NCBI GenBank assembly: GCA_021639925.1
Contig: JAJXEL010000030.1
Coordinates: 1-17,376, forward strand
DNA length: 17,376 bases
DNA from: Alphaproteobacteria bacterium
Lineage (GTDB): Bacteria; Pseudomonadota; Alphaproteobacteria; CAAGCB01; CAG-977
Direction of reading: 5' to 3'
In this document: positions 1-10,000 of the stretch, piece after piece
Layout: the number at the start of each line of letters is the position of its first letter
Position numbering within the stretch: position 1 is the stretch's first letter
Notes under the pieces: generated by a model
Databases searched by the model: none
The model's input: the letters and a program-made list of their open reading frames with translations, nothing else
What the model was told of the DNA's origin: nothing
Program-made: the position numbers and the translations under genes

Positions 1-1
1 A

Positions 2-73
2 AAAGGCGTCAAACCGCAGGACGTTTTTTCAGCCGCCGTCCGGGGGCGCGGAGAGGCCGCGACGAAAGGATAA
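2..73 (+). CDS. Possible C-terminal end of an upstream gene (partial)
   Basis: Frame 2 is open from the window edge to a TAA at 71-73 and reads as 23 ordinary residues beginning KGVKPQDVF and ending GEAATKG. That is compatible with a protein tail, and it leaves a 78-base gap before xseB. In many alphaproteobacteria a histone-deacetylase-like gene lies just upstream of xseB, but these residues contain no diagnostic motif, so I assign no function. Frame 1 is also open here, so the choice of frame is not certain. Confidence 0.35.
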   Translation, partial: KGVKPQDVFSAAVRGRGEAATKG

Positions 74-82
74 AAAAAGTCT

Positions 83-113
83 TTGACCTGCGGGCGGTAT
101 TAGTGCTTAAAAT
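83..113 (+). promoter_or_regulatory. Candidate promoter for the xseB-ispA-dxs-tlyA operon
   Basis: TTGACC at 83-88 (5 of 6 to the -35 consensus) is followed after 19 bases by TAAAAT at 108-113 (5 of 6 to the -10 consensus). The spacing is slightly long. It sits in the only gap before the operon, about 40 bases upstream of the xseB start. Confidence 0.3.
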
Positions 114-151
114 TAAAGGAAGTTTTCTGAAAACCTTTAAAGGAAAAAAGA

Positions 152-406
152 ATGGGCGAAAAACAAATTGCGGAAACGATTGAAAAAATGAGCTTTGAAG
201 AAGCGCTGAACGCTTTGGAAGAAATCGTCCGCCAGCTGGAAACCGGCAAGGTCAAGCTGGACGAAGCCATTGATTTTTATGAACGCGGCATGCTGCTGCG
301 CCGTCATTGTGAAAAAAAATTATCCGCCGCCCGTTCCAAAATAGACCAGATTACGGCTTCTTTGAACGGGGAAGCCGTTGGATTCACCCCCGCTGCAATG
401 GAGTAA
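152..406 (+). CDS. xseB: Exodeoxyribonuclease VII small subunit
   Basis: The product is an 84-residue protein, close to the roughly 80 residues usual for XseB. The family core is clear: SFEEALNALEEIVRQLETG near residues 14-32, then the helix LDEAIDFYERGMLLRRHCEK and a C-terminal AARSKIDQI segment, giving the antiparallel two-helix hairpin that binds the large subunit XseA. With XseA it forms the cytoplasmic nuclease that degrades single-stranded DNA to oligonucleotides; XseA is not in the window. The ATG at 152 has AGGA at 141-144 seven bases upstream. The gene ends 4 bases before ispA, so the two are very likely co-transcribed. Identification rests on the conserved core and on the xseB-ispA-dxs gene order found in many proteobacteria. 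Confidence 0.93.
   Translation: MGEKQIAETIEKMSFEEALNALEEIVRQLETGKVKLDEAIDFYERGMLLRRHCEKKLSAARSKIDQITASLNGEAVGFTPAAME
400..403 (+). promoter_or_regulatory. Ribosome binding site deciding the ispA start
   Basis: GGAG lies seven bases before the ATG at 411 and overlaps the end of xseB. It favours 411 over the in-frame ATG at 378, which lies inside xseB and has no such site. Confidence 0.6.
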
Positions 407-410
407 ACCG

Positions 411-1301
411 ATGCCTAATTTATCCGCCGCTATCAAAGAAACCGCCGCAGAAGTCGCGGCCGAACTCGACAGACTGCTGCCTTTGCCCAATACGCCGGAA
501 CGCCGGGTCATTGAAGCAATGCGTTATTCCGTGCTGGCCGGCGGGAAATGTTTGCGGCCTTTTCTGGTTATGCAGAGCGCCAATTTGTTCGGCGTTGAAA
601 AAAACAGGGCGCTGCGCGTCGCCGTGGCGCTGGAAATGGTGCACTGTTATTCGCTGATTCACGACGATTTGCCTGCGATGGACAATGACGACATGCGCCG
701 CGGCCAGCCGACATGCCATAAAAAATTTGACGAAGCGACGGCTATTTTGGCCGGCGACGGGCTGCTGACGCGTGCTTTCGGCGTGATCGCGGCGGACGAA
801 TGTCTGTTTGAACCGGCCGTGCGCTGCCAGCTGATCGCCGAATTGTCCAAAGCCGCCGGCATGAACGGCATGATCGGCGGGCAAATGCTGGATATTCTGG
901 CCGAACATATGGACGATATGGATATGCCGGGAATTATCCGCTTACAGCAGATGAAGACGGGGCGTTTGTTTGCCTTTGCCTGCGAAGCGGGCGCGATTAT
1001 GGGCAAGGCGTCTTACGAAGACCGGCAGGTTTTGAAAGATTACGCGCGCGATATCGGTCTGGCGTTTCAGATTGCCGACGACATTTTGGACGTTGAAGGC
1101 GACGCGGATTCGATGGGCAAGGCCGTGCGCAAGGATCTGGACGCGCACAAGGCGACGTTTATTTCTCTGCTGGGGTTGGAAAAGGCCAAAGAACAGGCGG
1201 ACGCTTTGTCGTATCAGGCGATCGCTTCTTTGGAATGTTTTGACGAAAAAGCCGACCTGCTGCGCGAATTGGCCCGGTTTATTGTGGAACGCCGTTCATG
1301 A
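411..1301 (+). CDS. ispA: Farnesyl-diphosphate (short-chain polyprenyl) synthase
   Basis: The 296-residue cytosolic enzyme condenses dimethylallyl/geranyl diphosphate with isopentenyl diphosphate to make farnesyl diphosphate, the precursor for undecaprenyl and quinone chains. Both Mg-binding aspartate motifs are present: HDDLPAMDNDD (first Asp near residue 85) and QIADDILD (about 220-227). The family motifs GGKCLRP near 44-50, GDGLL and GGQMLDI are also visible. The length matches IspA (about 300 residues). The start at 411 is chosen from the GGAG site and the 4-base gap after xseB; an in-frame ATG at 378 would add 11 residues and overlap xseB. The stop overlaps the dxs start as ATGA, which implies translational coupling to the enzyme that begins the same pathway. 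Chain-length specificity (C15 or C20) cannot be proved by eye, but two residues between the aspartates of the first motif fit the bacterial FPP-synthase class. Confidence 0.93.
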   Translation: MPNLSAAIKETAAEVAAELDRLLPLPNTPERRVIEAMRYSVLAGGKCLRPFLVMQSANLFGVEKNRALRVAVALEMVHCYSLIHDDLPAMDNDDMRRGQPTCHKKFDEATAILAGDGLLTRAFGVIAADECLFEPAVRCQLIAELSKAAGMNGMIGGQMLDILAEHMDDMDMPGIIRLQQMKTGRLFAFACEAGAIMGKASYEDRQVLKDYARDIGLAFQIADDILDVEGDADSMGKAVRKDLDAHKATFISLLGLEKAKEQADALSYQAIASLECFDEKADLLRELARFIVERRS

Positions 1302-3223
1302 GTAAAAAGAAAAAGGCGGCGGGGAACGGACAACCGAAAAAAAAGGTTGATTTCCCGCTGTTGGATTCGATTAAGTCGCCGGCCGATCTGCGGGATCTGC
1401 CGTTGGAAGACCTGCCGTACCTGGCCGAAGAAATCAGACAGGAAATCATTCATGTCGTTTCTTCGACGGGGGGACACCTGGGCGCCAGCCTAGGGGTCGT
1501 GGAATTAACGATTGCCCTGCATTATGTGTTTAATACGCCGGAAGACCGGTTGATCTGGGACGTAGGGCATCAATGCTATGCCCACAAACTGATTACCGGA
1601 CGAAAAAACCGTTTTTCAGCGCTGCGCCAGGCCAACGGGCTGTCAGGGTTTACGAAACGTTCTGAAAGCGAATATGACCCGTTCGGGGCGGGGCACAGTT
1701 CGACGTCTATTTCCGCGGCGGCGGGCATGGCGGCGGGGCGGGACCTTTTGTATCGGAAAAACAATGTCATCGGCGTGATCGGCGACGGATCAATGAGCGC
1801 CGGCATGGCGTTTGAAGCGATGAATAACGCCGGATCAAAAAACTCGCGGCTGATTGTTATTTTGAACGACAATGATATGTCGATCGCGCGTCCCGTCGGA
1901 GCGTTAAGCCATCATTTATCCCAGTTGATTTCTTCCAAACCGTACATGAGTTTGCGCCAGGTCGCGCTGGATATGGCTTCGCGTCTGCCGCAGTTTGTCA
2001 AAAGAACGGCTTTGAAGGCCGAACGCCATGCCAAAGGATTCGTAACGGGCGGGACTTTGTTCGAAGAATTGGGGTTTTATTATGTCGGGCCGATTGACGG
2101 ACACAGCTTTGAACAATTAATTCCGATTTTGACAAATATCCGCGATGCGGCGGAAGACGCCCCGATTTTAGTCCATGTCGTGACGCATAAAGGCAAAGGA
2201 TACGAACCGGCGGAAAAATGGCCGTCCAAATATCACGGTGTGACGGGTTTTGATATTGAAACGGGGGAATTTCAACCTAAAAAATGTACTCGTCCGACGT
2301 TTACGCAGGTGTTTTCCGATACAATTCTTTCTTTGGCGCGCCGGGATCAAAAAATTGCGGCGATTACGGCGGCCATGCCGTCGGGAACAGGGCTGGACGC
2401 TTTTGCCGAAAAGTACCCCGACCGGTTTTTTGACGTCGGAATTGCCGAACAGCATGCCGTAACGTTTGCCGCGGGGCTGGCTTGTGAAGGCATAAAGCCT
2501 TTTGTCGCTTTGTATTCCAGCTTTTTGCAAAGGGCATATGATCAGGTGCTGCACGACGTCGCTTTGCAAAAGCTGCCGGTGCGTTTTGCGATTGACAGGG
2601 CGGGATTTGTCGGCGAAGACGGAGCGACACATCACGGCGCGTTTGATTTGGCGATGCTGTGCCCGATCCCGAATATGATTGTCATGGCGCCGTCTGATCA
2701 GGCAGAACTGCAAAGAATGTTAGTGACGATGGCCGGTATTGACGATGCGCCGTCGGCGGTGCGTTATCCGCGCGGGGCGGGCGTTTTGCCGGATATGCCC
2801 GAAAATTTTGAACCGTTGCCGATCGGCAGGGGGCGCATTATGCGCGAAGGCAACCGCGTGGCGATTTTAAGCTTGGGAACGCGGCTGGAAGCTTGCCTGG
2901 CCGCGGCGGACATGCTGGCGTTGGAAGGCATTTCGGCAACGGTGGCGGACGCGCGTTTTGCCAAACCGTTTGACGAAGCGCTGCTGCGCGAACTGGCCGA
3001 AGGGCATCAGGCGCTGGCCGTTGTTGAAGAAGGCGTTCAGGGCGGTTTCGGTTCGCTGGTGATGACCTGGCTGGCAAATAACGGCCTTTTGGAAAAGACA
3101 AAAGTGCGTTTTTTAACAATGCCGGATTCTTTTATCGAACAAGCGTCGATGGAACGCCAGTACGAATTGGCGGGATTAAACGCGCGTTCAATCGCGAACG
3201 CCGTTGCGGCGATGGTCGGATAA
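1298..3223 (+). CDS. dxs: 1-deoxy-D-xylulose-5-phosphate synthase
   Basis: The 641-residue thiamine-diphosphate enzyme joins pyruvate and glyceraldehyde-3-phosphate to make DXP, the entry step of the MEP isoprenoid pathway. Visible landmarks are STGGHLGASLG near 56-66, the ThDP/Mg motif GDGSMSAG at 162-169 with the two asparagines of AMNNAG at 176-177, the GPIDGH motif at 254-259, and GIAEQHAVTFAAGLA with the catalytic-type glutamate at about 374, followed by the C-terminal transketolase domain. Length is normal for Dxs (about 620-640). The N-terminus begins with a lysine-rich tail (KKKK) before the conserved part. The ATG at 1298 overlaps the ispA stop by 4 bases. Grouping with ispA places early and late isoprenoid steps in one transcript. 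Confidence 0.97.
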   Translation: MSKKKKAAGNGQPKKKVDFPLLDSIKSPADLRDLPLEDLPYLAEEIRQEIIHVVSSTGGHLGASLGVVELTIALHYVFNTPEDRLIWDVGHQCYAHKLITGRKNRFSALRQANGLSGFTKRSESEYDPFGAGHSSTSISAAAGMAAGRDLLYRKNNVIGVIGDGSMSAGMAFEAMNNAGSKNSRLIVILNDNDMSIARPVGALSHHLSQLISSKPYMSLRQVALDMASRLPQFVKRTALKAERHAKGFVTGGTLFEELGFYYVGPIDGHSFEQLIPILTNIRDAAEDAPILVHVVTHKGKGYEPAEKWPSKYHGVTGFDIETGEFQPKKCTRPTFTQVFSDTILSLARRDQKIAAITAAMPSGTGLDAFAEKYPDRFFDVGIAEQHAVTFAAGLACEGIKPFVALYSSFLQRAYDQVLHDVALQKLPVRFAIDRAGFVGEDGATHHGAFDLAMLCPIPNMIVMAPSDQAELQRMLVTMAGIDDAPSAVRYPRGAGVLPDMPENFEPLPIGRGRIMREGNRVAILSLGTRLEACLAAADMLALEGISATVADARFAKPFDEALLRELAEGHQALAVVEEGVQGGFGSLVMTWLANNGLLEKTKVRFLTMPDSFIEQASMERQYELAGLNARSIANAVAAMVG

Positions 3224-3226
3224 CCG

Positions 3227-3970
3227 ATGAAAAAACGGGCGGATTCCCTTTTGGTGGAACAAGGGCTGGCGGAAAACGCGGCCAAAGCGCAGGCATTGAT
3301 TATGGCCGGCGTCGTTTTGGCGGGAACCCGGCGGATTGACAAAGCGGGCGAGATGTTAAAACCGGATACTGTCCTGACGGTGAAGGGCAAAGATTTCCCG
3401 TGGGTATCGCGCGGGGGATTGAAGCTGGTAAAGGGGCTGGACGAATCCGGGATTGATCCGGCGGGTTTTGTATGTCTGGACGTCGGGTGTTCGACGGGGG
3501 GATTTACGGACGTGCTGTTGTCCCGCGGGGCGGCCAGAGTTTACGCCGTTGACGTCGGTTACGGCCAGCTGGCGCAAAAGCTGCGTGTTGATGAACGCGT
3601 TGTCGTGCTGGAAAGAACGAACGCGCGTTATTTAACGGCGGAACAGATTCCCGAACCGGTCGATTTAATCGTGTGCGACGCCAGCTTTATCCGGCTGGAA
3701 ACCGTTTTGCCCGCGCCGTTGTCTTTTGCCAAAAAAAGCGGAGCGCATTTAATCGCGCTGATCAAACCGCAGTTCGAAGTTGAAAAATATCAGGTCGGCG
3801 AAAACGGCGTCGTGCGTGATCCGGCTTTGCATCGCAGCGTGTGCGAACACATTCGGGAGTGGCTGGAAACTTTACCGGGCTGGACGGTGCAGGGAATTTG
3901 CCAAAGCCCGATCAAAGGACCGGAAGGCAATATTGAATTTTTAATCGCCGCGGATTATGCCGCCGGATAA
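3227..3970 (+). CDS. tlyA: TlyA family rRNA (cytidine-2'-O)-methyltransferase
   Basis: The 247-residue protein has an N-terminal S4-type RNA-binding domain (about 1-60, starting KKRADSLLVEQGLAENAAKA) and a C-terminal FtsJ/RrmJ-like methyltransferase domain. The SAM-binding glycine motif is DVGCSTGGF at 85-93. A Lys-Asp-Lys-Glu set typical of 2'-O-methyltransferases is present: K66 in SRGGLKL, D151 in CDASF, K180 in LIKPQFE and E237 in GNIEF. Family members methylate 16S and/or 23S rRNA; some were earlier called haemolysins. The gene starts 3 bases after the dxs stop, the usual place for tlyA in alphaproteobacteria. I see no hairpin terminator after it, so the transcript could continue into the autotransporter gene. 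Confidence 0.92.
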   Translation: MKKRADSLLVEQGLAENAAKAQALIMAGVVLAGTRRIDKAGEMLKPDTVLTVKGKDFPWVSRGGLKLVKGLDESGIDPAGFVCLDVGCSTGGFTDVLLSRGAARVYAVDVGYGQLAQKLRVDERVVVLERTNARYLTAEQIPEPVDLIVCDASFIRLETVLPAPLSFAKKSGAHLIALIKPQFEVEKYQVGENGVVRDPALHRSVCEHIREWLETLPGWTVQGICQSPIKGPEGNIEFLIAADYAAG

Positions 3971-3975
3971 AAAAG

Positions 3976-4017
3976 CTTGAAAATCGTTACTTTCCCTTAA
4001 TATTTTTTCTATAGAAT
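3976..4017 (+). promoter_or_regulatory. Candidate promoter upstream of the autotransporter gene
   Basis: The 82-base AT-rich gap after tlyA contains CTTGAAA at 3976-3982, CCCTTAATAT at 3994-4003 and TAGAAT at 4012-4017. TTGAAA with TAATAT (15-base spacer) would be a short-spaced housekeeping promoter. CTTGAAA followed 11 bases later by CCCTTAAT also resembles an RpoH heat-shock promoter. I cannot choose between these, and the transcription start is unknown. Confidence 0.3.
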
Positions 4018-4052
4018 GCAAACTGTATACGTCTGAAAAAAGGTAAACAGTT

Positions 4053-7000
4053 ATGCGTGCGATCAAAAAAATAAGCGATTATAAAAACAGGCTTTTATTG
4101 TCTACGGCATTAACGGCTGCCATTCTTTTTTCAGACGTGCCGACTGCAGGCGCCGATGTCTGTTCCGAAAGCACGGGCGGGGCGGATTGTACGGTTACGG
4201 GAATTGTTTATGTCGACTCAATAACGGCGGGAAATATCAATTCAGCTGAATCACAGAAGGGAACCATAATCGTTCGAAGTTCTGGCACGTTTAATGGTAA
4301 AACGTATCTTCAGCTGTTAAAGCCTGTCAATGACAATACAAATATGACTTTCGGATCTGGTTTCGAGATGTATGGCCGTTTATTTATTAATCGGAGTGAT
4401 TCGGTTGTAATTGGTCAAAAAGTATATATATCGGATCTCGGCGGCGTCTTTTCAAACGGGATTACCGATAGCCGGACATATACGCTGTATGGCGGCACAT
4501 GGACAGGTACGGGCGGTGAAGTCAATGATGTCCCGGGGGAATATTCTACCGGAGAAATTACGAGAGAGTTTGAAAACGGTGTTTTTCAAAACGGGGCAAA
4601 CGGTATATTAATCAGCCAGGAAGATCCTCTTAATCCGCCGACGATTGATTTTCAGGGCGGCGTTATATGGGACTATTCGGCCTATGTGCCGTCTTTGCCC
4701 GGCGGTACGGTTGTTCTGGATAACGGTGAAACGGCCGGAAACAATACTGTTTCCGGGGATATTAACATCAGCGGCGGAATCCTGACGGGGAAAATTGATA
4801 TCAGAAAAGGCAATCCCTTGTCGACTTTTTCAACGAAAGATGAAAAAGGAGAAGTCAAAATATATAATGTTATTTCATCGGGGAATATAAACATTTCCGG
4901 CGGACAATTCCGTTTTACCGAAGATGATTCCCAAATCATAATGTATGAAAATAATATGGGAAATATCAGTATTTCCGGCGGACAATGGAACGTAGGAGGA
5001 AACGTTCTGGTTCAGGGGCTGGAAAAACAAGGGTATACGGTTGATGTTATCGGCGGCCAGTTTAATATTGACGAAGGAAAAACATTAACGCTGACGGGTT
5101 TTTCCGGATCTTTGGCAAATGAAACGTCAACCCTTTCGTTTCAGGGAAAAGGAACGTTAAATTTAAAATTTTCTTCAACAGACGCAGGGTTTTCCATTGA
5201 CTCGGCAATAAACTGGACGGAAGGGACGTTACAGCAATCAGACGGCGTATTAAAAATCAATGCGCCGGTGACGCTGAATACCTTTAAACAGGACGGCAGC
5301 AACCTTTCTTTAGTTATTACGGGCGTTCTGTCCATTACCAATAACATCATGATGAACGGGAATTTATCCGGCAACGGAGAGTTGAAATTATCGGAAAATG
5401 CCAATGCCATTATCGGAACTTTGACGGAATTTGGGACAATTTCTGTAGGCCGCGGATCCGTTACTTTCCTTGTCGGAAATAATACGGACAAGTTGTCTTT
5501 GTCCGTTTTAAATGGCGCGTCGGGAATGGTCGGCGAAGAAATCGGTACAATCAACATAGATTCCAGATTGGTCGTCGATACTGTCAATTTAGGTAATTCA
5601 ACCCTGAATTTAAAAGAAGAATTGGTTGTTAAGACATTAAATTTTGATAACGGAAAAGTTGTCTTTATGACAAATTTAAAACCGCTGACATTGACGGATT
5701 CAACAACAATATGGAATACGTCAAAAATCGTGACGGATCCTTCTGTTGTTGCCGGAGCGACAACGGGGTTGCTGACAATCAAAGACGGTATGACTTTGAC
5801 GTTCGCCGACAAAGCGGGAACAAATGACGTTTTCAGCAGCAGCGGATTGACGGTCGGCGTTGAAAACGGCGCGATTGTCGAATTCGATTCCGCAGACGTT
5901 TCTTTTGATACATTAAAGATGACCAAAGGAACCGCGACGGTTAAAAGCGGAAAATTAACGGTTGACGAAGTGATTTTCGGCGACAGGACAGCCAGCGCGG
6001 GAAGTTTGACGGTAAACGCCGGCGCCGAAATGAATGTTAACGAAAATCTGACAGCGACGGTCGGATCAACCATTACGGCTAACGGGATACTGCAGGTTGC
6101 GAATTTAACGACAAACGGTTCAAAAGACGAATGGGCAACCCTGACCGGGACAGGGACGGTGAAAGTAACACAGACGGGAAGCTTTTCCGGCAGAATTCAA
6201 AATCTGGCAAATCTGGAAATAAACGGCGGTACGGCAACATTTACGAACCAAACGGCCAGCGAAGATTCGATCGGAACGATGAAAGTTGTCAACGGAACGG
6301 TTTCTTTGGAAAACGGAACGCTGACTTTAGATTCTTTAATACTGGACCACGGAACCGTTAATTTGGTAAACGAAGACGTAACGCTGGCTTTAAAGCAGAA
6401 TCCGGCTGATGATGCCATTTCCGGCGACGGCAATTCGATTTCAGGTAAAGGGACTTTGGAACTGCTGAACGATACCAGTATGAGTTTCGGCGGCGGAACG
6501 CAAGGAAATGTCGGGTATCTGGGCGGTTTGAAAATCGGAACGGGGACGGCAACCATTACGGCGGATACCCCTTTGGGCAGTGTTAAGTTCAGTTCGACTC
6601 AGGGCGGAACGCTGCAGATTAATGACGGGGCGACACTGACTTTACAAGACGAGAACGGAGGGTGTTCAAGAGCGGATAACTGTCGTATTACAACAAATTC
6701 CGGAAATGTTGTTCAGGGCGGCGGCACTTTAACGCTGGTCAACGGAGACGGTTCCGTTTTTGGCGGCCAGGTAAATTTGGGCGCTTTGAATTTCGGCGCT
6801 GCGAACGGCACGATTACGTTTAATTATGCCGGCGTATCAACAATTAACGCGTTTACGGTGAACAACGGCAATGTTTTTGTTAATAACGGGACGTTGGCCG
6901 TCGGCAATAATTTTGGCAGCGTCGGCACAAATGTTTCCGGAACGGGCACGTTATTTTTGCAAACAGACGGAACGTTTAAAAACGAATCCGGCCAGTCTTT

Positions 7001-10000
7001 GGCTAATCTGAAAATCGGAACGGGAACGGTCACCGTTGCCGGGGCAAATCTGGGCGGCGTTCTGTTTAATTCGGCTGAAGGCGGAACGTTGAATTTAACA
7101 GGCAATACAACCGTAACCGGAAACATTACGGTTAATCCGGGCAATACGATAAAAAGCTCGGCATTATTAACTTTATCGGGCGCCGGAGCGTCCGGGACGT
7201 TTGCTTCCTCTTTGGCAGGACTGACAGGGCTGACGGTTCAAAACGGGGCGACGGCATATATCAATATGTCAACGGGAGTCGGCAGCAGTAACGGCGGATT
7301 GACTTTGGCGGATAATTCGCGGCTGGTGATCGGAAACGGGGCGGAATTAACCGTCAGCAGCAATCTGGGCAGCAGTGCTTCTTCCGTCATTACCGGGGAC
7401 GGCACATTGAATTTGACGGGAACGGTAACTGTCGGCGGTGTGCTGGATAATTTAAACAACCTTTTGGTTTCTTCCGGTACGGCAACGACGACGCTGGCTT
7501 CGAATATCGCGGGAAGCATTACCGTTTCGGATAATGCGACGTTAAACTTTGCGGGCGGTTCGGCCGGTTCGGCCGCTGTCAACGGAACATTGAATATTAC
7601 GGCGGATACGACTCTGCCGACTGTTGTATTTGATTCAAACGGCGGCACTTTGGGTATTAATGAAGGGGTGATTTTAACCGTTACAAATAATATTACGGTG
7701 AATGCCGGTGATAAGTTATCCGGTTTGGGAACACTGTATCTGGGTGGCAATTCTTCCGGAATTTTTGCTATGAATACGGGCTTTGACGGACGGATCAGAA
7801 TAGGTACGGGGACAGCGTATATTCAAACGAACGCCTCAATCGGGGCGATTGATTTTGCCGATGGCAATGGCGGGATTTTGGATATTGCGGACGGAAAAAT
7901 ATTAACGGTCGGCACAATTACGACCAGCGGAACAAATAAAATTACCGGTAACGGTACGCTGAACCTGACCGAAGAAGGATCGGTGTTCGGGGCGCCTATT
8001 GACAATCTGGGGACATTGATGGTTTCCGGAGGAACCGCGGCGTTTTACAATAACATCAATATCGGAACTTTGGCGTTTGAAAACGGCGGCGAAGTCGAAC
8101 TGGTTTCCGGGGTAACAATGAGTGTCGACAGTATGACGCAGGTCGGTACGGAAAAAGGCGCTGTTTTCGGCGCGGGTTCTTTTGTCGCCGGATCGGGAAA
8201 CATTGCTTTTTCCACGGGAAATAAAAATTTGGCCAGCGCGACGATCGGGACGGGCGTGTTGAATTTCGTCGGCAATTCCGATATCGATTCGTTAAAATAT
8301 TCTTCGGTCAACGGGACAATCAATATTTCAGACGGCGTAACGGTTGCCGTTCATTCCGATTTTTCCGGAATCGGCAAGCTGACCGGCGCCGAAACCGCCC
8401 GTTTGCAGCTGGAAGGCCAGGCCGGGGCGACTTTTGAAAACGCGCAGGGATTTAATGGGACGATCAGCGCGGGCAACGGTTCTTTGCGGTTTTTGTCGGA
8501 TACGGATTTTACGTCGCTGATTTTAAATTCCGCAACCGCCGTATTTGAACGCCAGTCCGTGATTGACAATGTTCTGATCGCAGACGGCTATGCGCAATTT
8601 AATCAGTCGGCAAATATCGATTCGCTGACGATTTCAACGACAGGATCCGTGCGTTTTAACGATACGGCAGAACTGGGAGCGTTAAATGTCGGATCCGGAA
8701 CCGCGCAGTTCAGAAAAAATGCGACACTGTCCAACGGCAGCGTCAGTACGGGCGGTGCTTTGGATATTGACGTCAATACGCTGACTTTTAACGTCGGCGG
8801 ATTTGAATTTAAGGATAATTCCAGTTTTGTTATGCGTATTTCCAGGGAAGCGACCGATGAGCTGGGCAATGTGAACGCTGCGGGATACGGCAAGCTGGTC
8901 TTTAACGGCGGCACGCTGGATATCCGTAATAATGTCACGCTGAACCTGACGATTGATTATGGGGTGCAGACGGCGGAAACGGGATCTGTTTTCCAGTTGG
9001 TTGAAGGAAATAAAACCGGTTCCTTTAAATTTGAAAACAACCGTTATTCGCTGACGGAAGAAACCTGTTCGGACAGTTCCGGAATTTGTTACCGCCTGTT
9101 GCAAACGTCCACCGGCGGGCAGGTGGCCGAAGAAGAATCGGGTAATCAAAACCAGATTAATACGGCGGAAGCTTTCCTGGACGGCGAATTGTTTGAATAT
9201 GGCACTAAAATTTTCGAAGTCGCCGAACATTTGGACGCTTTATCGCAGAAAACGGGCGGGTCTCGGGCTTATCTGAACGCGCTGACGGCAGTTGCCCCGG
9301 ACGTTACCGGCGCGATGACACGCCAGCCGATCGCTTTGCAGTCCAAAATTTCCAATACGCTGTCCGCGCGTTTAAACGGGTTGATGGGATCTATGGGCAG
9401 TTCGTCCAGAACATACCGGGAAATCCAGAAAATGTACGGTCGTTCGGGCGGATCGCCGTACCGTTCCCGCTTTATGCGTTCCGACGACTATTACCGCCGC
9501 GCGGGATATTATGATCAGGACGACCAGCCGGTGACAAAACCGCGCCCGGCTTATCGCCGCAGCGTTGAACCGGATAGTCAGGAAGCCCGGAAAACGGTGA
9601 GCGAACGCAAAAGATGGGCAAAAAGGAAAACGACTTATTCCCAGCCCAAAGAATTCGGTCTGTGGGCGCAGGCGTTTTATAATACCGCCGAATATCTGTC
9701 AACGAACAAACCGGACGGATTTTCCGGCGATACAAACGGCTTTGCTTTTGGCGCGGACATGCAGCTGTTTGACGTTTTTGCCGTCGGGCTGGGGTATGCA
9801 TCTACGACGACGACTTTGGATACTTTGCAGCGGTCCACGGACGTGACGGGGGATTCGTTTTTCCTGTACGGTATGTACAAGCCGTCAGACTGGTTTATCA
9901 GCGCTGTGCTGAATACAACGTCCATGAGTTATGAAGAATCCAAAGAACTGTCCGGCATGACGGTCAAAGACGAATATGACGGATCGTCCTTCGGGGCTTC

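Noticed and set aside
378..410. Earlier ispA start at 378
   Set aside because: It lies inside xseB, lacks an SD and adds 11 residues not typical of IspA; the ATG at 411 has GGAG at good spacing.
2168..2713. 181-codon minus-strand frame opposite dxs
   Set aside because: The dxs motifs are complete and in frame; the antisense frame has no domain and no ribosome site.
5141..6073. 310-codon minus-strand frame inside the autotransporter gene
   Set aside because: The Val/Pro/Ser-rich product is the complement of the Thr/Gly/Asn repeats. Similar antisense frames recur along the passenger (for example 7238-7750 and 8045-8323), as expected for repetitive coding DNA.
4700..9100. CRISPR-like or simple tandem DNA repeats
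   Set aside because: The repetition is at protein-motif level with diverged DNA; there are no identical direct repeats with equal spacers.
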